Source: JANQIV01 sp050117315
Lineage (GTDB): Bacteria > Bacteroidota > Ignavibacteria > Ignavibacteriales > Melioribacteraceae
Reading direction: 5' to 3'
Length of the DNA: 57,572 bases
NCBI GenBank assembly: GCA_050117315.1
Contig: JASFMY010000028.1
Span: 1-57,572 of the forward strand
The notes under the pieces are model-generated. The model made no database searches and had not been told where the DNA came from. It saw nothing but the letters and a program-made list of their open reading frames with translations. This document shows positions 52,565 through 57,572 of this stretch, piece by piece (position 1 is the first letter of the stretch; every line of letters begins with the position of its first letter). Both the position numbers and the translations under genes were made by a program.

Positions 52565-55090
52565 ATGGAAAGTCAATTCGAATTCGTATTAAAAAGCAGC
52601 AGATTACTCAAAAATATTGACACATCTAAATTTAATTTTGAGCAAATAAAGGGCAGCCTGCTTACTATAAATGAAGGTGAAATTGTTTATAGGGAAGGCA
52701 ACCCTGCTGATTCCGTTTATATAATTGTAAGCGGCGAAATTAACCTGTTAAAAAAGAAAGTCTTGAGTAGCACAAAGTCCTTTGTATTTTACGATGAAGA
52801 TGTATTCGGTTATGAAGAGATTTTTGAAGGGACAAGTCGTACTTCAACTGCTGTAGCTTTGAGGGATACCTACTTAATACGTTTATCCAAATATGAATTT
52901 GAACTGCTGTTACACCAGGATAAGAGAATTTTAGATGAACTTAAAACGTCCGTAAAAATTGAGCCTGAATTTGAACATGAAGAAAAAATATTCGAGGAAA
53001 CAAAAGAAATAAATAATCGGGAAAGAACAGACGAAACCGTTTTTCTTGATGATAAAGAACTGCCGGAAGAAATAAACAACTTGGAAAATGTTGACGAAAC
53101 AATGTCACTACCCGAAGATGAACAGACGGCAACTGAAGAAGAGATAAATCAACAAGAATCGCTTGAAAAAGTTACTTTAAATGAAAGTCAAACGGAGCCG
53201 ATCGAAGAAGTAGATGACGAGACCGATGCGCTATTAAAAGAACTGCAAAATATAAAAGATGATGAAGAATATCCCACCGAGATTGACTTAACTAATATCA
53301 GCGAAGAAGAAATAAAAGAATTTCAAAAGGAAGAAGAACCCTTTGATGACCAATCAATAATTGAAAAAGCTTTTGAAAGCGAGATTGAAGAACTACCTGA
53401 AGTCTCACCGGAGATAAGTAAGGAAGACGAAGAATTCCTTAACAGGCTTAACTCAAGCGATGATTTGAATTTCTATGATAACAAAGAAGATGATACGGAA
53501 ACAGAAATAAAACCCGTTTCGCTTAATGATGATTCGGAATTTGAACCAATTACGATTGATGACCGGAATACTACTGAAGAAGAAAGTGATGACCAATCAA
53601 TTGTTTTCAGAGATTATCCGGAGTTAGAGATTGCTGAGGATGATACGGCAATTCCTTTTGAAGAAGATACCGACTTTGATAATCAACCATCTGAAAGTAG
53701 TGATGAAGATCAAGAAAGTTTGATAGTTGAAGATGAATCTATTGATACTCTTGAAAAGGAGAAAGAGCAATTGGAAAACTTTCTTACCGAGGCAAAAAAC
53801 GTTCCGGATTTCAAATCAATAATTAACGGAAGTGAGGAACGAGAAGAAGAAAATATTGAATCAAATGCTTCAAAAGATAATGATGAGAAAGAAATAAAAG
53901 ATGAAGCTGATTCTGTTATGACGGCCGAGTTGCTTGAAACAATAAACAAAGCCGCTCAGCTTGTTAACTCAAACATTAAACTTGATGATGCGCTTGTAAA
54001 CATTGTAGACGTTGCATGTGATCTTACAGATGCCGACAGAGGTACACTTTATTTAGTTGACACGGAGAACGAACAGCTTTGGTCAAAAGTTGCAATAGGC
54101 AATGATATTAAAGAAATCAGGTTAAACATTGGTGAAGGAATTGCGGGATGGGTCGCAAAAAGCGGTGAGACGGTTAACATTAAAAATGTTCAGGAAGATG
54201 CAAGATTTAAATCGGATTACGATAAATCAAGCGGTTACTTAACAAAGACAATGTTATGTTTCCCGATAAAAAATAAAAAAGAAGAAATTGTTGGTGTTCT
54301 TCAATTACTCAACAGTAACAAAGGAGAATTTACTTCATTAGATGAACTAATATTAAAAGGACTTTCTATTCATGCTGCACTTGCACTTGAAAATGCTTCC
54401 CTTGTTGAAAAACTATTGCAGACAGAGCGTGTTACCTCGCTTGGAAAGATGGCAAACTTTTTAATACAGGATATCAAAAAACCGATTCTTGTAAGTAAAA
54501 GATATGCCGAGCACTTGAAAGCGAAAGATGAATCGGGACAGTATAGCCAGGTAATTGATATGCTTTTAGAACAGCTTACTCATGTAGCAGATATGGTTCA
54601 AACAACTTCCAGTTATTCCGAAGGCAAATCGGTTCTTCATGCCGCCAGTATGAACTTTAATGATTTGCTGGAAGATTTGATAGTAAGGATTGACAGCCTG
54701 GTAAAACTGAAAAACTGCTCAATAGAAAAAAATCTGGATACCGATGTTAATGTAAAGATAGATTTAAAGGAGTTCAGTCAGTGTTTTAACCACATTGTTA
54801 GAAATGCCTGCGATGCTATGCCTGACGGCGGAGTAATAACTATTGCTTCTAAGAGAGATGAAAATCAAGTTATTCTTTTGATAAAAGACAATGGCCTAGG
54901 AATACCGGACAGTCTAAAAGAGAAAATATTCGAACCCTTTATGTCGCATGGTAAAAAAGAAGGCACCGGTTTGGGATTATCCATAACTAAAAAAATAATT
55001 GAAGATCACGGCGGCACCATTAGAGTTGAAAGTGAACTCGGCGAAGGCGCTGATTTTATAATTACTTTCCCCGTTGCTTCCCTTTATTAA
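52565..55090 (+). CDS. Cyclic-nucleotide-binding / GAF / histidine-kinase-like sensor without phospho-acceptor His
   Basis: About 841 residues: a CNMP-binding domain (about 15-125, with VYREGNPADSVYIIVSGEI), a highly acidic low-complexity linker (about 130-450), a GAF domain (about 455-610), and a dimerisation helix plus HATPase (about 620-840). N-box FNHIVRNACDAM, DNGLGIP and GTGLGLSI are intact, but the H-box reads GKMANFLIQDIKKPI: Gln635 stands where the phospho-His should be. It may bind ATP and signal non-canonically. No response regulator is adjacent. ATG 52565 is preferred; TTG 52556 is the alternative. A link to the gas vesicle cluster is unproven. Confidence 0.85.
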   Translation: MESQFEFVLKSSRLLKNIDTSKFNFEQIKGSLLTINEGEIVYREGNPADSVYIIVSGEINLLKKKVLSSTKSFVFYDEDVFGYEEIFEGTSRTSTAVALRDTYLIRLSKYEFELLLHQDKRILDELKTSVKIEPEFEHEEKIFEETKEINNRERTDETVFLDDKELPEEINNLENVDETMSLPEDEQTATEEEINQQESLEKVTLNESQTEPIEEVDDETDALLKELQNIKDDEEYPTEIDLTNISEEEIKEFQKEEEPFDDQSIIEKAFESEIEELPEVSPEISKEDEEFLNRLNSSDDLNFYDNKEDDTETEIKPVSLNDDSEFEPITIDDRNTTEEESDDQSIVFRDYPELEIAEDDTAIPFEEDTDFDNQPSESSDEDQESLIVEDESIDTLEKEKEQLENFLTEAKNVPDFKSIINGSEEREEENIESNASKDNDEKEIKDEADSVMTAELLETINKAAQLVNSNIKLDDALVNIVDVACDLTDADRGTLYLVDTENEQLWSKVAIGNDIKEIRLNIGEGIAGWVAKSGETVNIKNVQEDARFKSDYDKSSGYLTKTMLCFPIKNKKEEIVGVLQLLNSNKGEFTSLDELILKGLSIHAALALENASLVEKLLQTERVTSLGKMANFLIQDIKKPILVSKRYAEHLKAKDESGQYSQVIDMLLEQLTHVADMVQTTSSYSEGKSVLHAASMNFNDLLEDLIVRIDSLVKLKNCSIEKNLDTDVNVKIDLKEFSQCFNHIVRNACDAMPDGGVITIASKRDENQVILLIKDNGLGIPDSLKEKIFEPFMSHGKKEGTGLGLSITKKIIEDHGGTIRVESELGEGADFIITFPVASLY

Positions 55091-55096
55091 AGAAAA

Positions 55097-55996
55097 ATGA
55101 ATTTTGATCTTATAACCGTCCTCGGTCCCACGGCAGTTGGCAAAACAAAACTTGCGGTTCAAATAGCAAATCATTTCAACGGTGAAATTATATCTGCCGA
55201 TTCACGCCAGGTTTATAAAGGAATGGATATAGGTACGGGAAAAGATTTGAACGATTATTACATCGACGGACAAAAAATAAAATATCATTTAATTGATGTT
55301 ATCTCCCCTAAAAATGAATTCAACCTTTTCCTATTTAAAGAATTTTTTTTCAGAAGTTATAGATCAATTAAGGAGAAAAACAAGATTCCTGTTCTTGCGG
55401 GAGGTACAGGTTTGTACTTAAGCTCGGTTTTACAGAATTACAATCTTGAAAAAGTAAGCTTTGATGAGAAAAAAATTTCGGAGCTGAATGGATTATCAAT
55501 TGTAGAATTAAGAAAAAAATTATTGTCTATTAATTCCGAACTTCATAATACCACGGACCTGATAGATAAGCAAAGAATTATAAAAGCTATAATCGTAGCC
55601 ACGCAAATCAATAGTAAAATAAACGGAGCGGAAAAAATAAATTCGATAAATATAGGAGTTGTTAAACCAAGAGAAGAAATTAAAAAAAATATTGAAGCAA
55701 GATTAAAACAAAGATTGAATAACGGAATGGTTGAAGAGGTAGAAAAACTTATGAACGAAGGAATTGATTATGATAAAATGAAATTTTTCGGATTGGAATA
55801 TAAATTTATTGCAATGTATTTGAAGAATGAAATTAATTACAACGACATGTTTCAGAAATTGCGAAGTGCCATTAACGCATTTGCAAAACGGCAAATGACG
55901 TGGTTCAGAAAGATGGAAAAAGAAAGAATAAAAATTCATTGGATTGACGGACCGGATTTTGAACAAGCAAAGAAAATTATAAATAATTATTTATGA
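55097..55996 (+). CDS. miaA: tRNA dimethylallyltransferase MiaA
   Basis: The 299-residue protein opens with the P-loop LGPTAVGKTKLA (residues 9-20). IISADSRQVYKGMDIGTGK (about 32-50) and VLAGGTGLYLSSVL (about 96-109) follow, then the C-terminal AKRQMTWFRK (about 264-273). It adds a dimethylallyl group to A37 of tRNAs reading UNN codons. The gene lies 6 bp after the kinase-like gene and overlaps the glycosyltransferase gene by 4 bp (ATGA). Confidence 0.95.
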   Translation: MNFDLITVLGPTAVGKTKLAVQIANHFNGEIISADSRQVYKGMDIGTGKDLNDYYIDGQKIKYHLIDVISPKNEFNLFLFKEFFFRSYRSIKEKNKIPVLAGGTGLYLSSVLQNYNLEKVSFDEKKISELNGLSIVELRKKLLSINSELHNTTDLIDKQRIIKAIIVATQINSKINGAEKINSINIGVVKPREEIKKNIEARLKQRLNNGMVEEVEKLMNEGIDYDKMKFFGLEYKFIAMYLKNEINYNDMFQKLRSAINAFAKRQMTWFRKMEKERIKIHWIDGPDFEQAKKIINNYL

Positions 55997-57300
55997 CAAA
56001 CAATAAGACAGACCTGCCTGAATTTGTAAAAAAATACAAATCTAAATTTGCATCTGATAAATGGAAGTTAGCAATTGATTGCTCTAAAAAGTACAAACTG
56101 ATTGTTGTTATTCCTGTCTTATCAGAATCTGGAAATTTACCCAAATTAGTAAAATCACTAAACGAAAACGAATCACAATACTTCTCTGAAATTCTTGTTC
56201 TGTTTGTAATTAATTCAGTAGTAGATTGTTCACATAAAATAATAGACGATAATCAAAAGAGTATTGACTTCTTAGAAAGCATTATTTCACAAGGTAAATT
56301 AAAATTTGATCTCAGCTACGTTGACTGCAATTCAAAAGAGAATCAGTTGACTGAAAAAGAAGGCGGTGTTGGTTTAGCAAGAAAAATAGGAATGGATTTA
56401 GCCCTTGAGTATTTTGATTATTCTAAAAACAATAAAAATATTCTTTTTTGCCTTGATGCCGATTGTACTGTAAGCAAAAATTATTTTGATGAAGTGATCA
56501 ACAATTTTAACAAAAATAATTACTCGGCAGCATATGTTAAATATGAACATCCCTTGGTTGGCGAAGAAAAAAATATTAAAGCGATTGTTTGTTATGAAAT
56601 ATTTTTACGTCACTATCTGCTTGGACTTAAAACAGCTTGTTCCCCGTATGGCTTTCACACAATTGGTTCAACAATGGCCTGCAATGCGGAAAGCTACGTA
56701 AAGATAGGCGGGATGAACAAACGCAAAGCTGCGGAAGATTTTTATTTTATGGAGAAGCTTTCCAAAGTAACACGAATCAATGAAATAAACACTGCATGTG
56801 TTTATCCTTCAGGCAGAGGTTCCTGGCGAGTGCCGTTTGGAACGGGGCAAAGAGTAAATAGATTTTTATCAAAAAAACAAAATGAATATTTGCTTTATTC
56901 ATTGGACTCATTTCTGTTATTAAAAAAGTGGCTGGATGTTTTTAACAATGATGAAATTTTTTCTGCTGAAGATTATGTAAAACAAATTGAAGAGTTGCAC
57001 CCGGGGTTAAAAAAATTCTTTAATGAAATTAAGTTCGAAAGAGACTGGAATAAAATTATATCAAAATTAAAACCGAAAGAAATTATAAAACAAAAGAGAT
57101 ACTGGTTTGACGGGTTCAAAACATTAAAATTTGTCCACTTTATTAGAGATAATATTTATCCGCTCGAAAACATGTTTACAGGTTTGGATAGGATTTTCGA
57201 ATTTTTACAAATGAAAAATCCGCCTTGTAATAAATCAACTCAAATACCTGATTTAGATATTCAGATAAAATACCTTCAAAAACTAAGAGAACTTACTTAA
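55993..57300 (+). CDS. Family 2 (GT-A) glycosyltransferase
   Basis: The 435-residue protein has a GT2-like nucleotide-sugar domain. LIVVIPVLSESGNLPKLVKSL (about 35-55) starts the fold and LFCLDADCTVSKNYF (about 152-166) carries the DxD-type metal site. GGVGLARKIGMDLAL and AAEDFYFMEKL (with the ED acceptor-activating pair, about 245) follow. A 90-residue C-terminal extension has no recognised domain. No membrane segments, so it is cytoplasmic. The acceptor is unknown. It is translationally coupled to miaA. Confidence 0.8.
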   Translation: MTNNKTDLPEFVKKYKSKFASDKWKLAIDCSKKYKLIVVIPVLSESGNLPKLVKSLNENESQYFSEILVLFVINSVVDCSHKIIDDNQKSIDFLESIISQGKLKFDLSYVDCNSKENQLTEKEGGVGLARKIGMDLALEYFDYSKNNKNILFCLDADCTVSKNYFDEVINNFNKNNYSAAYVKYEHPLVGEEKNIKAIVCYEIFLRHYLLGLKTACSPYGFHTIGSTMACNAESYVKIGGMNKRKAAEDFYFMEKLSKVTRINEINTACVYPSGRGSWRVPFGTGQRVNRFLSKKQNEYLLYSLDSFLLLKKWLDVFNNDEIFSAEDYVKQIEELHPGLKKFFNEIKFERDWNKIISKLKPKEIIKQKRYWFDGFKTLKFVHFIRDNIYPLENMFTGLDRIFEFLQMKNPPCNKSTQIPDLDIQIKYLQKLRELT

Positions 57301-57484
57301 TCTGGATTATGCAATAGAAAAGAAGGAATTTAGTGATAGCTTTAGTTTCAATGAGTTACAAATAATATCTAAGATCAAAAAAGGTTAAATAGAAAATTGT
57401 GACAACCTTTTTATTTATTATAGGTTATTTGTTTTCCTCTAATGCATAATTGAACGAAACCGCCAAAGCGGCAGCAGATGTTCT

Positions 57485-57515
57485 TTGACAAAATGAAAGA
57501 GTATTTTTTTATATT
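57485..57515 (+). promoter_or_regulatory. Sigma70-like promoter candidate
   Basis: TTGACA at 57485-57490 and TATATT at 57510-57515 are separated by 19 bp, somewhat long but otherwise good consensus. They lie 33 bp before the start codon at 57548. The remaining 57301-57484 is AT-rich with no gene. Confidence 0.4.
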
Positions 57516-57547
57516 CTCTCATCACCAACAAAGAAAAAGGAGTAAAA

Positions 57548-57572
57548 ATGGGAGAATTAAGAGAAAAAATGC
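57548..57572 (+). CDS. Start of a gene truncated by the window edge
   Basis: ATG 57548 follows a strong AAGGAG (57537-57542) with five intervening bases and begins MGELREKM. Only eight codons are visible. This opening is compatible with tyrosine-recombinase/integrase N-termini, but eight residues cannot establish it. Confidence 0.5.

Noticed and set aside
52870..53950. Minus-strand serine-rich ORFs in the sensor gene
   Set aside because: They are antisense shadows of the acidic Glu/Asp linker, whose complement naturally encodes Ser/Phe/Leu.
57548..57572. Calling the last gene a tyrosine recombinase
   Set aside because: Only eight residues are visible; the resemblance of MGELREKM to integrase starts is suggestive but insufficient.

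Overview
The window reads as a chromosomal segment from an AT-rich bacterium of the FCB superphylum, most likely Ignavibacteria/Ignavibacteriota (Chlorobi-related) or a close Bacteroidota relative. The evidence is a Por/T9SS C-terminal sorting domain of the NYPNPFNPTT type (22203-23612), a DUF5686-type outer-membrane protein with a carboxypeptidase-regulatory-like N-terminus, a fused ADP-forming acyl-CoA synthetase, Lrp/transsulfuration genes and low GC throughout. This placement is inferred from family content, not from a marker phylogeny.

Layout. 0-9.7 kb: a short inverted-repeat element that rewrites the end of an EFR1-type ferredoxin/flavodoxin gene, an MFS exporter, a HAD phosphatase, a doubly frameshifted OsmC gene, a glutamine amidotransferase, an ADP-forming acetyl-CoA synthetase, a monohaem cytochrome c, an AMIN-type murein amidase and an ICMT-like methyltransferase. 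9.9-12.4 kb: a three-gene cassette of single-TM, pilin-like exported proteins. 12.4-17.8 kb: housekeeping/accessory genes, including a decayed Fic gene. 17.9-24 kb: exported proteins, a field of degenerate repeats and a protease pro-domain remnant. 24-30.3 kb: two GH13 amylase-family enzymes, a HEPN/nucleotidyltransferase pair and an Lrp-regulated PLP lyase. 30.5-38.9 kb: an AI-2E-type permease, a frameshifted GT-C glycosyltransferase, RNase P RNA directly followed by recJ-yebC-ruvC-ruvA, then an ECF sigma factor with a small partner and a HhH-GPD DNA glycosylase.

39.4-52.2 kb is the highlight: a large co-directional gas vesicle cluster. It carries gvpA, two coiled-coil genes in the gvpC position, gvpN, a 29-aa membrane peptide, a 100-aa basic helical protein, an Hsp20/GvpH-like gene, a single-domain Get3/ArsA-like ATPase that has the Get3 CxxC motif, a complete Cdc48-type double AAA ATPase, five GvpL/F paralogues (one fused to a C-terminal J-domain), gvpG, gvpO, gvpK and two further GvpA-family minor proteins. 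Hsp20, Get3-like, Cdc48 and J-domain functions lie consecutively; the first three genes are joined by ATGA overlaps and the GvpL-J gene follows after 26 bases. This looks like a dedicated chaperone/extraction line for the very hydrophobic GvpA. The cluster lies between the intact DNA glycosylase gene and a 108-bp, about 87% identical remnant of the same gene in the same orientation, so the island has a visible scar.

52.5-57.6 kb: a cyclic-nucleotide-binding/GAF/histidine-kinase-like protein lacking the phospho-acceptor histidine, miaA, a family 2 glycosyltransferase, and the start of a gene cut by the window edge.

Three genes (OsmC, Fic, GT-C) carry single-base shifts, mostly in homopolymers. 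They may be real decay or assembly errors; only the Fic gene also has an in-frame stop. No tRNA, rRNA, CRISPR array or intact transposase was recognised.
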